Source: DATAXP01 sp036272935
GTDB lineage: Bacteria > Planctomycetota > Planctomycetia > Pirellulales > PNKZ01
DNA length: 51,386 bases
NCBI GenBank assembly: GCA_036272935.1
Contig: DATAXP010000020.1
Location: forward strand, 1-51,386
Direction of reading: 5' to 3'
Part shown: in pieces, positions 1-7,232 of the stretch
Position numbering within the stretch: the stretch's first letter is position 1
Layout of the letters: every line of letters starts with the position of its first letter
The notes under the pieces: model-generated
What the model was told of the DNA's origin: nothing
Seen by the model: the letters and a program-made list of their open reading frames with translations, nothing else
Database searches by the model: none
Program-made: the position numbers and the translations under genes

Positions 1-128
1 ACGACGTTCTCGAACAGTGGTTGAACGGACTTGTTGGTCAGGACGCGGAACGGGTCACCTGACGACAATGCACGGCCCATTCGTTCGGTGTTGTGATACG
101 CGACGTAGTGGCGAGGTGCGTCGCCCAT
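1..128 (-). CDS. Partial hypothetical protein, N-terminus only
   Basis: A reading frame starts with ATG at 128 on the minus strand and runs off the left edge, giving about 42 residues. It begins MGDAPRHYVAYHNTERMG and continues with a segment containing DPFRVLTNK. The YVAYHN-x3-MG type of start resembles small conserved proteins of unknown function, but I cannot name the family. A faint resemblance to the end of transposase catalytic cores (YHNxxR) is an alternative. The frame has a purine-rich stretch (AGGG) a few bases upstream. The 129-287 stretch to its right holds no gene I can support. Confidence is limited because most of the protein is outside the window. Confidence 0.4.
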   Translation of the reverse strand, partial: MGDAPRHYVAYHNTERMGRALSSGDPFRVLTNKSVQPLFENV

Positions 129-287
129 GAGGTGCCCTAACCAGTGTTTACCTCGAAGAACCAGCAAATAATCTAAGCCCGGTCCCGGGGTGCGTCAACG
201 CGCGCAAGCCATTGGCCACGTTCGGGATGGACGTTGAATGGGCCGTGATAATTGACACAGCAATTGTTGCGCGCGAGATTGCGGGGC

Positions 288-1103
288 ATGAAGCTCCTGG
301 AACAGTGCCGGCAAGCGTGCCAGCGTCGCCATTTCGCACGGCAGACGACACGGGCCTACCTGCGCTGGATCGAGGCGTTCGTCCGCTTCGAGCGCGCCAA
401 ATGCGGTCGCTGGCGGCATCCCCAGGAGTTGGGAGCGCGCGACATCGAAGGATTTTTGACTCACCTGGCGGTCAATCGGCGCGTGGCTGAAGCTACGCAG
501 AACCAAGCGATGGCTGCCGTGTTGTTCCTGTACCGCGACGTGCTGCACCGCGAGGTCGGCGAGATGAGCGCTTCACGGGCAACCCGTCCTCAGCGGCTGC
601 CGACCGTCCTGTCGCGCGCCGAGACGGGGCGGCTGCTGGCGGCGCTGCCGGACGGGGGCGTGTACCGGCTGGCGGTGGAACTGATGTACGGCAGCGGGAT
701 GCGCGTGTCGGAATGCTGCCGGTTGCGGGTACTCGACGTCGATTTCGAGCGGATGCAAATCTCGATTCGGGCTGCCAAGGGGAAGAAGGATCGCATGACG
801 ATGCTGCCGCAGCGGCTCGCAGAGCGGTTGCAGCGACAGATCCAGCGCGTGCAGCTACGGCACCAGCGCGATGTGCAGCGCGGAGACGGTTATGCGCCGG
901 TGGACATGAGCTTGGAACATAAACGTCCCACGGCCTCGCGCGAGCTACGCTGGCAATTTGTGTTCCCTTCGGCCGTCGCCCGGCGGGAAGCCGGCAGCGG
1001 CCGCCTGCTTGACCGCACGGTCGAAGACTCCGAACTGGACGAAAAGATCGCGGGGCTGAACGCCGAGGTTGCGGCCGCCGAAGAAAGGCTTCTCGCGCCA
1101 TGA
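288..1103 (+). CDS. Truncated tyrosine recombinase (integron/phage integrase type)
   Basis: Site-specific recombinase of the tyrosine family, resembling integron-type integrases. Residues about 1-85 form the SAM-like core-binding domain (MKLLEQCRQACQRRHFARQT start, then the TRAYLRWIEAFVRF helix). The catalytic domain begins near residue 110 and contains the first catalytic arginine in GSGMRVSE and the conserved AAKGKKDRM strand. The frame then leaves the family after VFPSAVARRE: the His-x-x-Arg and catalytic Tyr boxes are absent, and an unrelated tail rich in Glu and Ala (about 30 residues) follows. The protein (271 aa) is therefore almost certainly inactive. The ATG at 288 matches the family start; a TTG at 252 would extend it. 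The stop overlaps the next ATG (ATGA). Confidence 0.8.
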   Translation: MKLLEQCRQACQRRHFARQTTRAYLRWIEAFVRFERAKCGRWRHPQELGARDIEGFLTHLAVNRRVAEATQNQAMAAVLFLYRDVLHREVGEMSASRATRPQRLPTVLSRAETGRLLAALPDGGVYRLAVELMYGSGMRVSECCRLRVLDVDFERMQISIRAAKGKKDRMTMLPQRLAERLQRQIQRVQLRHQRDVQRGDGYAPVDMSLEHKRPTASRELRWQFVFPSAVARREAGSGRLLDRTVEDSELDEKIAGLNAEVAAAEERLLAP

Positions 1104-1273
1104 GCAACGACGATTCCCAAGCTGCGATCCTGCGGAAGCTGCTGGACGTGCAAGCCGCGCTCGTGCGGTACAAGCCGCTGGTGGCGGAGTTGGAAGGGCA
1201 TCGCGACAGGCTGCTCTTGCAACTGGCCGATTCCGCTGGTGCGCACGACCGACGCCCGGTCGCGGTCCGATGA
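1100..1273 (+). CDS. Small charged helical protein, unknown function
   Basis: A 57-residue frame (start MSNDDSQAAILRKLLDVQAA) overlaps the integrase stop by ATGA and is itself overlapped by the ATGA start of the ERCC4 gene. It is rich in Leu, Arg, Glu and Ala with heptad-like spacing and is probably a short coiled coil. The tail fused to the truncated integrase (residues SELDEKIAGLNAEVAAAEER) has the same character, so both may come from the small genes that precede the nuclease in an intact element. The chained overlaps argue that it is translated. Function unknown. Confidence 0.5.
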   Translation: MSNDDSQAAILRKLLDVQAALVRYKPLVAELEGHRDRLLLQLADSAGAHDRRPVAVR

Positions 1274-1784
1274 ACCGGATGCCAGCCGAGCTGCCGCAAG
1301 AGCGCGTCGTCGTCATCATCGGCACGCGCGAGCAGTGCCCCCTCGACTTGGCACCGCTGCGGAGCACCATCGGCACGTTGGCCACGGGCGACTACAGCGT
1401 GCGCGGCCTGGAGCACGTCGTCGCGATTGAACGGAAGCCCGAAGGCGACTTGCTGGCGTGCATCGGCCAAGAGCGCGAGTGGTTCGACCGTGAGGTGCAG
1501 CGATTGCTCGCCTACCCCGTCCGGGCGCTGGTCATCGAAAGCACCTGGCAGCGCATCGAGGCGGGCCAGTGGCGCAGCAAGATCACGCCATCGGCCGCGC
1601 TGGCAGTGTGCTCGGGTGGATCGCCTCGGGGCTGCGGGTGGTCATGGCAGGCGACCACAAACGAGCGGGGAGGTATGTCTCACGGTTGCTCTACATCGCG
1701 GCCCGTCGCCGTTGGCGTGAGGCCCGGGCGCTGGTGCAAGCGCACGAGCATGGCGAGGTCGAGCGAACCGCCACGACCGCGTAG
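1270..1784 (+). pseudogene. ERCC4-domain nuclease, frameshifted
   Basis: ERCC4/XPF-type nuclease domain, a structure-selective DNA endonuclease fold. The start MNRMPAELPQERVVVIIG is followed by the family motifs TREQ (near residue 20), GDYS (near 43) and ERK (near 55), which form the metal-binding active site. The frame from 1270 reads correctly to about 1600 (IEAGQWRSKITPSAAL), then becomes nonsense. Family-like sequence (GSVLGWIASGLRVVMAGDH, then RRRWREARAL) continues in the +1 frame to the stop at 1784. One missing G in the run near 1601 explains it (ctggca where ctgggca is expected). This is either a real inactivating deletion or a sequencing error. It lies beside a broken integrase, so decay is plausible. 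Confidence 0.8.
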
Positions 1785-1801
1785 GAGGCGTTCTGCCGCG
1801 G

Positions 1802-1830
1802 TCACCGGCTAGACGTGTCAAGTATCGACC
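1802..1830 (+). repeat. Imperfect direct repeat, copy 1
   Basis: A segment starting TCACCGGC and ending ATCGACC, with GACGTGT in the middle. It matches 2192-2221 at about 23 of 30 positions. The two copies bracket a roughly 390-bp block that carries one small gene, downstream of the truncated integrase. They lack the GTTRRRY/RYYYAAC core boxes of integron attC sites, so their role is open. Confidence 0.4.
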
Positions 1831-1945
1831 GCGCAGCGCCGCGAGCCTGGCGACAAGAAATCAAGGCCGCGAAAATCCAAAGCCAAATCGGTTCCGGCAA
1901 ATTCGCCGGAACGGGCATTTGTTTGGCCTTCCGTGAGCCGATAAA

Positions 1946-2095
1946 ATGCTCGATTACGAACCTTCAAAGGAGCGCGTTATCGCAAAGCAACAGAACACGA
2001 TGGCCAAAAAGATGCGGGAGCAGGATAAGAAGCGCAAGTCAAACGAAAAACTAAAGAAGCGACAGGCCCGGAAGAACGCGAAGCAGCCCGGATAA
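1946..2095 (+). CDS. Small lysine/arginine-rich protein
   Basis: A 49-residue frame beginning MLDYEPSKERVIAKQQ. From about residue 19 (MAKKMREQDKKRKSNEKLKK) it is extremely basic and predicted helical. Short proteins of this make-up, with the MREQDKKRK core, recur in planctomycete genomes as unnamed proteins; that is from memory. Internal ATGs at 2000 and 2012 are alternative starts, and a purine-rich AAAGGAG lies 30 bases before 2000, too far to decide. It may bind nucleic acid, which is inference from charge only. It lies between the two imperfect direct repeats. Confidence 0.5.
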   Translation: MLDYEPSKERVIAKQQNTMAKKMREQDKKRKSNEKLKKRQARKNAKQPG

Positions 2096-2191
2096 CCGGG
2101 GTGCCGGCATTTCTCGAATGCAGTCCCACCGCTAGCAGTTTGAGGCCAGTGTGCCGGTAGCCACGATCGCGCAGGACGCGATTAGAGGCGT

Positions 2192-2221
2192 TCACCGGCC
2201 GGACGTGTAGAACAATCGACC
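2192..2221 (+). repeat. Imperfect direct repeat, copy 2
   Basis: Partner of 1802-1830: it begins TCACCGGC, has GACGTGT in the middle and ends ATCGACC. It closes the small block carrying the basic protein gene. Confidence 0.4.
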
Positions 2222-2542
2222 CGCACGCCATCGGCGCAATGTGGCGCCGCTGGTGAGGCCGATTCCGTGGGCGCGGCGTTCAAGCTGGCGCGGCCCGGTG
2301 ATGAACGTCGGTGCCGCATCGAACGCACGATGACCATCTCTCGACGGCTCGGCAGTGCTCAAACCAACGCAGATTTGTTGCCGCACAGTACGGAAATCGC
2401 GCGCACACCGAAAACCGGAAGTACGGTTTTCCTCGGCGAATACGCATCTTCGGGCGCAACAGTTTGCAATCGCGTGCGAATGGTCTAAAATCGCAAAATC
2501 TCTCGGGGATTTTCGGGGGTTGTCAGCAGTATTCCGGGCGTT

Positions 2543-2584
2543 TTCCCAAGCTGGATGTCGAGGGTTCGAGTCCCTTCGCCCGCT
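2543..2584 (+). repeat. 3' half of tRNA-Gly(CCC), attachment-site-like scar
   Basis: The segment reads as the 3' half of a glycine tRNA. It has the anticodon-loop-like TTCCCAA, the anticodon-stem 3' strand, a short variable region, the T-arm (GAGGG-TTCGAGT-CCCTT) and the 3' acceptor strand CGCCCGC plus T. The 5' half (acceptor, D-arm, anticodon stem) is missing, so this is not a functional tRNA. Such 3'-half copies are what integrases that target tRNA genes leave behind as att sites. A truncated integrase lies 1.4 kb upstream. Confidence 0.65.
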
Positions 2585-2960
2585 TTAATCAGTAACACCG
2601 CGGACGACCGTTGTGAGCCTGGCGCGTCGCCGTTCATGCACTGCACCGATGCTGACCCCAGATGATCGCCATGGTTCAATGGGGTCGCTGGGCCGAGTCT
2701 GCCGTTTGGGACTGGCCACGCGGGGCAGTGGTAAGCTGGACCACGAGGCGGTGCTCGCGGCCATCGATCGAGCTGATGCTCGATACGCCCCGAGATAAGT
2801 ATATTGAACGGGGGATCGATCGAAGGCGAGCTCGCCACGTGGGCATTGCTTGTCGGTAGGGCAGAGCCAAGCGATCGATGGATTGCCAAGCTTTCGTCGG
2901 CGAGTAGAATCGCCGTTCAGCTCGAAAACTTGGCTGTTACTTCGAGCATTTCGCGGGCAA

Positions 2961-3002
2961 TTCCCCAGTCGGATGTCGAGAGTTCGAGTCCGTCGGCCCG
3001 CT
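2961..3002 (+). repeat. Second, diverged tRNA-Gly 3'-half scar
   Basis: It aligns over 42 positions with 2543-2584 with about eight or nine differences. It keeps TTCCCCAG, GGATGTCGAG, GTTCGAGTCC and GCCCGCT. The T-stem is no longer well paired (GAGAG against CCGTC), so it has drifted further. It lies 418 bp from the first copy, as expected for the two ends of a small or internally deleted element, or for two independent insertions. Confidence 0.6.
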
Positions 3003-3003
3003 C

Positions 3004-3012
3004 TGTTATAAT
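3004..3012 (+). promoter_or_regulatory. Probable extended -10 promoter of sucC
   Basis: TGtTATAAT is a perfect -10 hexamer with the extended TG motif, 46 bases before the sucC start. The -35 position falls inside the second tRNA-like scar (TTCGAG at 2983-2988) and is poor, which is acceptable for extended -10 promoters. The expected transcript would start near 3019. Confidence 0.45.
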
Positions 3013-3057
3013 CTCGGCCGGTCCAATTCTTCTTTCTGGCCGGCGCAATTCCACACG

Positions 3058-4242
3058 ATGAAGATTCACGAGTTCCAGGCGAAAGAGATTCTGCGCAAGG
3101 CCGGAGTGCCGGTCCCCAACGGTATTGTGGCTCGCGCGGGAGCCGAAGCTGCGGCCGCATACAAGCAGCTCGGCGGAGCGGTCGCGGTCGTGAAGGCGCA
3201 GATTCACGCCGGCGGGCGCGGCAAGGGGACGATCAAGGACAATGCCAAACAGCGCGGCGTGCAACTCGTCCGTAGCGGCCAAGAAGCCGAGCAGGCGGCA
3301 ACGAACCTGCTTGGCCACGAGTTGGTCACCATTCAAACCGGTCCGCAGGGGCAGAAGGTCGGACAGGTGCTGGTCGAAGCGGGTTGCGAGATCGCACGCG
3401 AGCTGTACCTGGGCATTGTCGTCGATCGCGGCGCCAAGGGGCCGGTGCTGATGGCGTCGAGCCAGGGGGGCATGGACATTGAAGAAGTCGCGGCCCACAC
3501 TCCCGAGCTGATCTTCAAAGAGCCGTTCGACGCCGACTCCGGACTCGAAGGATATCAAGGCCGCAAGATCGCGACGATGCTGGGCATCCACGGTGCATCG
3601 CTGGCCGGTGCCGAGAAGTTTATGCGTGCCGTGTGCCGCGCGTTCTTGGCCAACGATTGCAGCCTGCTGGAGATCAATCCGCTGGTCGTCACCAAATCGG
3701 GCGAACTGCTGGCGCTCGATGCCAAGATGACCTTCGATGACAACGCGTCGTTCCGGCACAAGCAACTGGCGGAGCTGCGCGACCTCGGCGAAGAAGACCC
3801 GTCGGAAGTGCGTGCCGGCCAGGCAGGGCTGAGCTACGTGAAGCTCGACGGCAACATCGGCTGCCTGGTCAACGGTGCCGGGCTGGCGATGAGCACCATG
3901 GACCTGATCAAGCTGCACGGCGGCGCCCCGGCAAACTTTCTCGATGTGGGCGGCGGTGCAAACGTCGAGCAGGTGACCGAGGCGTTCCGCATCCTGCTCT
4001 CCGACAAGAACGTGAAGGCCGTGCTGGTCAACATTTTTGGCGGCATCATGCGCTGCACAACGATCGCCAACGCCGTGGTCGAAGCGTACAAGACCGTCGG
4101 CTTCAATGTTCCGCTGGTGGTGCGGCTCGAAGGGACCGAGGTGGAAGAAGGGCGCAAGATTCTCGCCTCCAGCGGCGTCGACATCATCACCGCCGCCGGT
4201 CTGACTGAAGCCGCCAAGAAGGTCGTCGCCGCCGTAAAGTGA
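3058..4242 (+). CDS. sucC: Succinate-CoA ligase, ADP/GDP-forming, beta subunit
   Basis: Beta subunit of succinyl-CoA synthetase of the TCA cycle, which makes succinate and ATP (or GTP) from succinyl-CoA; cytoplasmic, pairs with SucD. At 394 aa it has the full family length. The N-terminal ATP-grasp domain starts MKIHEFQAKEILRKAGVPVP and has the nucleotide loop AGGRGKG at 51-57. LEINPLVVT and DAKMTFDDNA carry the Mg/ATP-binding acidic residues. The C-terminal ligase domain has NIFGGIMRC. The ATG follows no clear Shine-Dalgarno sequence. sucD follows after 60 bases on the same strand, the standard order. Confidence 0.97.
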   Translation: MKIHEFQAKEILRKAGVPVPNGIVARAGAEAAAAYKQLGGAVAVVKAQIHAGGRGKGTIKDNAKQRGVQLVRSGQEAEQAATNLLGHELVTIQTGPQGQKVGQVLVEAGCEIARELYLGIVVDRGAKGPVLMASSQGGMDIEEVAAHTPELIFKEPFDADSGLEGYQGRKIATMLGIHGASLAGAEKFMRAVCRAFLANDCSLLEINPLVVTKSGELLALDAKMTFDDNASFRHKQLAELRDLGEEDPSEVRAGQAGLSYVKLDGNIGCLVNGAGLAMSTMDLIKLHGGAPANFLDVGGGANVEQVTEAFRILLSDKNVKAVLVNIFGGIMRCTTIANAVVEAYKTVGFNVPLVVRLEGTEVEEGRKILASSGVDIITAAGLTEAAKKVVAAVK

Positions 4243-4263
4243 TCCAGCCGTTTCAGCCCGCTA

Positions 4264-4291
4264 AGCCCCCAGCCCCCAGCCCCCAGCCCCC
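4264..4291 (+). repeat. Tandem 7-bp repeat (AGCCCCC x4)
   Basis: Four perfect copies of AGCCCCC fill half of the sucC-sucD gap. Cytosine-rich tracts like this are prone to copy-number change. It lies just upstream of the sucD start, where it would lie in the translation-initiation region. Confidence 0.85.
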
Positions 4292-4302
4292 AATCCCCTC
4301 TG

Positions 4303-5181
4303 ATGAGCATTCTGATCAATCGAGACACGCGTGTCATTTGCCAAGGCATCACCGGCAAGGTGGGACAGTTCCATACCCGTGGATGCTTAGCCTACGGCAC
4401 GAAGATGGTCGGCGGCGTTACGCCCGGCAAAGGTGGCGAGACGGTCGAGGGGTTGCCGGTGTTCGACACCGTGGCCGAAGCGGTCGAGAAAACGGGCGCC
4501 AACGCCACGATGATCTTCGTCCCTCCGCCGTTTGCTGCCGATGCGATCCTCGAAGCGGCCGACGCGGGCATCGCCACAATCGTGGCGATCACCGAGGGGG
4601 TGCCGGTGCTCGACATGGCGCGCGTCTACAAGCGGCTCGAAGACAGCGACTCGGTGCTGATCGGCCCCAACTGCCCCGGCGTCATCACGCCCGAAGAGTG
4701 CAAGATCGGCATCATGCCGGGCTACATTCACAAGCAGGGACCGATTGGCCTGATGAGTCGCTCCGGCACGCTCACCTACGAGGCGGTGTTTCAGTTGACC
4801 GGCCTGGGCCTGGGGCAATCGACCTGCGTCGGCCTCGGTGGCGATCCGATCGTCGGCACCTCGCAGATCGAGTTGTTCGAGATGTTCGAGGCCGACCCGG
4901 CGACCGAAGCGATCCTGATGATCGGCGAGATCGGCGGCACCGCCGAGGAAGAGGCGGCGGCCTACGTGAAGCAGCACGTCACAAAGCCGGTGGCGGCCTT
5001 CATCGCCGGCCGCGCCGCGCCGCCGGGCAAGCGGATGGGACACGCCGGGGCGATCATCTCCGGCGGCAAAGGGACCGCCGCCGAGAAGATTGCCGCGCTC
5101 GAAGCCGCGGGCTTCGTCGTCGCCGAAAGCCCCGCCGACATGGGCACCGCGATGCAGCGCGCCATCGCCGGGAAGCGCTGA
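4303..5181 (+). CDS. sucD: Succinate-CoA ligase, alpha subunit
   Basis: Alpha subunit of succinyl-CoA synthetase, carrying the CoA-binding Rossmann domain and the phosphorylated histidine. Full length at 292 aa. The N-terminus MSILINRDTRVICQGITGKV has the CoA-binding glycine loop. GPNCPGVITP is in the middle. The active-site histidine is His247 in GHAGAI, followed by SGGKGTA. It is transcribed with sucC. No Shine-Dalgarno is visible upstream; the start sits directly after the AGCCCCC tandem repeat. Confidence 0.97.
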   Translation: MSILINRDTRVICQGITGKVGQFHTRGCLAYGTKMVGGVTPGKGGETVEGLPVFDTVAEAVEKTGANATMIFVPPPFAADAILEAADAGIATIVAITEGVPVLDMARVYKRLEDSDSVLIGPNCPGVITPEECKIGIMPGYIHKQGPIGLMSRSGTLTYEAVFQLTGLGLGQSTCVGLGGDPIVGTSQIELFEMFEADPATEAILMIGEIGGTAEEEAAAYVKQHVTKPVAAFIAGRAAPPGKRMGHAGAIISGGKGTAAEKIAALEAAGFVVAESPADMGTAMQRAIAGKR

Positions 5182-5259
5182 GGCGGCGCTGATGGACGGT
5201 TCGACAAACGTCGGCTTGTTGTCGATGGCGACGACTTCGCGATGCCACGGATGCGGACG

Positions 5260-5979
5260 ATGAATTTCTACGTCGGCACCAGTGGCTACTCCTATCCGAA
5301 ATGGAAAGGGAGTTTTTATCCCGCGAAGATGGCGACTGATCAGATGCTCGGCTTCTATGCCACTCGGTTCAAGAGCGTCGAGATCAACAATTCGTTCTAT
5401 CGCCTGCCGGCTCTCGCGATGCTCCAGGCATGGGCCGCTCAAGTTCCTGCCAATTTCCGCTTTGTCCTCAAAGCCCCGCGCGGGATCACGCATCTACGCC
5501 GGCTCAAAAACGTCGACGAGCCACTGTCTTCGCTGCTCGATGTCTGCGGGACACTGAAACAGCGATTAGGCCCGCTGCTGTTTCAGTTGCCGCCGAAATT
5601 CAAGAAAGACGTGCCGCGATTGCAAGAGTTTCTCGCCTTGCTGCCGCCGAACTGCCGGGCGGCGATGGAGTTTAGACACCCGTCGTGGTTCGATGACGGA
5701 GTGTTCGACTTGCTCCGCGAGTACAACACTGTGCTATGTGTTGCAGATGCCGCAGACGACCTAAAGGTTCCCTTCGTCGCCACTGCCGACTGGGGTTACC
5801 TGCGACTCCGACGTTCCGGATACGATGCCACGGCGTTAAACGTCTGGGCCAAGCGAATCAACGCGCTGCCTTGGCAGGATTGCTTTGTGTTCTTCAAACA
5901 CGAGGACGAAGGCAAAGGGCCGAAGCTGGCCGAGCGCCTGCTCGACATCATGTCGCAGCGCGCCGAGGCCGCTGGATAA
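5260..5979 (+). CDS. DUF72 domain-containing protein
   Basis: Member of the DUF72 (YecE-like) TIM-barrel family, of unknown biochemical role. The family signature is clear: FYVGTSGYSYPKWKGSFYP at the start, VEINNSFYRLP near residue 40, FRFVLKAPRGITH near 70, LGPLLFQLPP near 110 and EFRHPSW near 140. The C-terminus has the DCFVFFKHEDEGKGP segment in place of the usual YFNND-like motif. At about 239 aa it is normal for the family. In-frame ATGs at 5242 and 5251 could extend it by up to six residues; I chose 5260 because the family begins right at this strand. Confidence 0.9.
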   Translation: MNFYVGTSGYSYPKWKGSFYPAKMATDQMLGFYATRFKSVEINNSFYRLPALAMLQAWAAQVPANFRFVLKAPRGITHLRRLKNVDEPLSSLLDVCGTLKQRLGPLLFQLPPKFKKDVPRLQEFLALLPPNCRAAMEFRHPSWFDDGVFDLLREYNTVLCVADAADDLKVPFVATADWGYLRLRRSGYDATALNVWAKRINALPWQDCFVFFKHEDEGKGPKLAERLLDIMSQRAEAAG

Positions 5980-5989
5980 CGTCGAATCG

Positions 5990-7198
5990 TCAGTGCGCCA
6001 GTTCGCCGCGCAGCATGAAGGTGTCGTGCAGCAGCGATTCGGGACCGTTGAGGTACGACACCTTGCGGTCGAACACGTAGCCGATCTCGATGCGGCCGCG
6101 CGGGCCGTGGACTGCCCGCTGCTCGATGCCCAATACAACGCGCAGATCGAAATAGGTGAGGCGATCGTCGATGCCTGCTTCGCGCACCGCCCACGTGTTT
6201 CCCCCCAACTCGCCTGCCGTGTACAGCCAATAGTGCTGAATCGGCGAGAAACCAAGCCACGGGCCAACGCGCGTGCGCGAGAATCGCTTGATGGCCGACG
6301 GAGTATTGAAGTTCCACGCCGCGCGCGGCTTGGGAAACAGCGCGTCGACTTCCCACCGCGGCGTCGGCCGCCACAGCACGCCGGCGACCGGCAGCACCTT
6401 GATGTCGTCGCGACCCAGGTACGTGGCGCCGAGCGCCACGCGCGTCGTCGGCGAGTACTGATACATGAACACGGCCCGGCCGACGACGCGGAACGGTTGC
6501 GACTGGGCATTCACAAAGTCGCTGAACACGCTGGGGGCCACCGCGGCGTCGACCGACAGCCGCTCGCCGATCTGTCGGACTTGCCGGATTTCGAATCCGG
6601 TATCGTAAACCGATCCCGGCACGGCGAAGGGGCTGCTCCCTTCGAACCAGTGAAACGTGAAGTACGGGGTGAGCAACAGCGGCGCGCCGAACACCTCGCA
6701 CTTGGGCGATAGGTACGCTTCCAGCGCGATATCGATCAGGCCGAACAGGTTGTCGCTTCCCGGCGGGGTGAATGTCTTGCGATAGGTCATCTGCTTCAGC
6801 AGCTTGTCGGGGCCGCTGAAGGGGTGCAGGATCGGCACGTCGGAATGCTCGTCGTCCCACTGCTCCTCGGGCGTCATCTCTTCGGGCGCCAGCAGAACGT
6901 CATCGGGGCCACGCGGGATCGACCGGTTTCGTGGCGCCGGCGGCTCGTTCGAGGACGGCGGAAAGGACGAGGGGCCGAAGTTCGGCAGGAACAACGTGTG
7001 GTCGTTCGTCGGCGGCACCATCGCCATCGAAGGGACGGTCTTCTGGCTGTCGGAAAAGATGCTGTCGGGCGGAATCGCCGGCGGCACGATCAACGCGCCA
7101 TCGTCTGCCCGAGCCGTGCGCAAAACGCTCGGCGACACGATCGAAACAATCAGCGCCGAGGCCAGCAGAACGCGTAGTTCGGCCACGCCGCATCGCAC
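5990..7198 (-). CDS. DUF6268-type outer-membrane beta-barrel protein
   Basis: Predicted exported beta-barrel of about 402 aa. A hydrophobic signal segment (about residues 8-26, ending SVLRTARA) is followed by a Pro-rich region of some 100 residues and then alternating strands to a C-terminal strand ending MLRGELAH. Its barrel matches the upstream paralogue strand by strand: VYDTGFEIRQVRQIGERLSVD, then RVVGRAVFMYQYSP, and IEIGYVFDRKVSYL. The GTG at 7198 gives a clean signal peptide and no overlap; an upstream GTG at 7252 would overlap the neighbouring gene by 20 bases. Cotranscribed with the paralogue. The DUF6268 assignment is from memory of planctomycete barrels; the exact function is unknown. 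Confidence 0.75.
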   Translation of the reverse strand: MRCGVAELRVLLASALIVSIVSPSVLRTARADDGALIVPPAIPPDSIFSDSQKTVPSMAMVPPTNDHTLFLPNFGPSSFPPSSNEPPAPRNRSIPRGPDDVLLAPEEMTPEEQWDDEHSDVPILHPFSGPDKLLKQMTYRKTFTPPGSDNLFGLIDIALEAYLSPKCEVFGAPLLLTPYFTFHWFEGSSPFAVPGSVYDTGFEIRQVRQIGERLSVDAAVAPSVFSDFVNAQSQPFRVVGRAVFMYQYSPTTRVALGATYLGRDDIKVLPVAGVLWRPTPRWEVDALFPKPRAAWNFNTPSAIKRFSRTRVGPWLGFSPIQHYWLYTAGELGGNTWAVREAGIDDRLTYFDLRVVLGIEQRAVHGPRGRIEIGYVFDRKVSYLNGPESLLHDTFMLRGELAH

Positions 7199-7232
7199 AT
7201 TGACGCTGCGCAGATCCGTTGGCCGCTGCGTG

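Larger units (their letters stand above)
2096..3057. other. Gene-free stretch with tRNA-Gly-like scars
   Basis: No protein-coding gene can be supported across these 960 bases. Short frames in all phases lack family character. The stretch holds the second direct repeat (2192-2221), two tRNA-Gly 3'-half copies (2543-2584 and 2961-3002), and the probable sucC promoter. Each tRNA-like copy is preceded at a similar distance by promoter-like boxes: TTGCAA-N16-TAAAAT at 2464-2491 and TTGCCA-N16-TAGAAT at 2883-2910. This suggests that the two blocks are duplicates of a longer unit of about 120 bp. Confidence 0.6.

Noticed and set aside
1802..2221. Classical integron attC sites
   Set aside because: The repeats lack the GTTRRRY/RYYYAAC core boxes and a clear hairpin, so I describe them only as repeats.
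2464..2584. Complete tRNA gene
   Set aside because: Only the 3' half is present; there is no 5' acceptor strand, D-arm or 5' anticodon stem.
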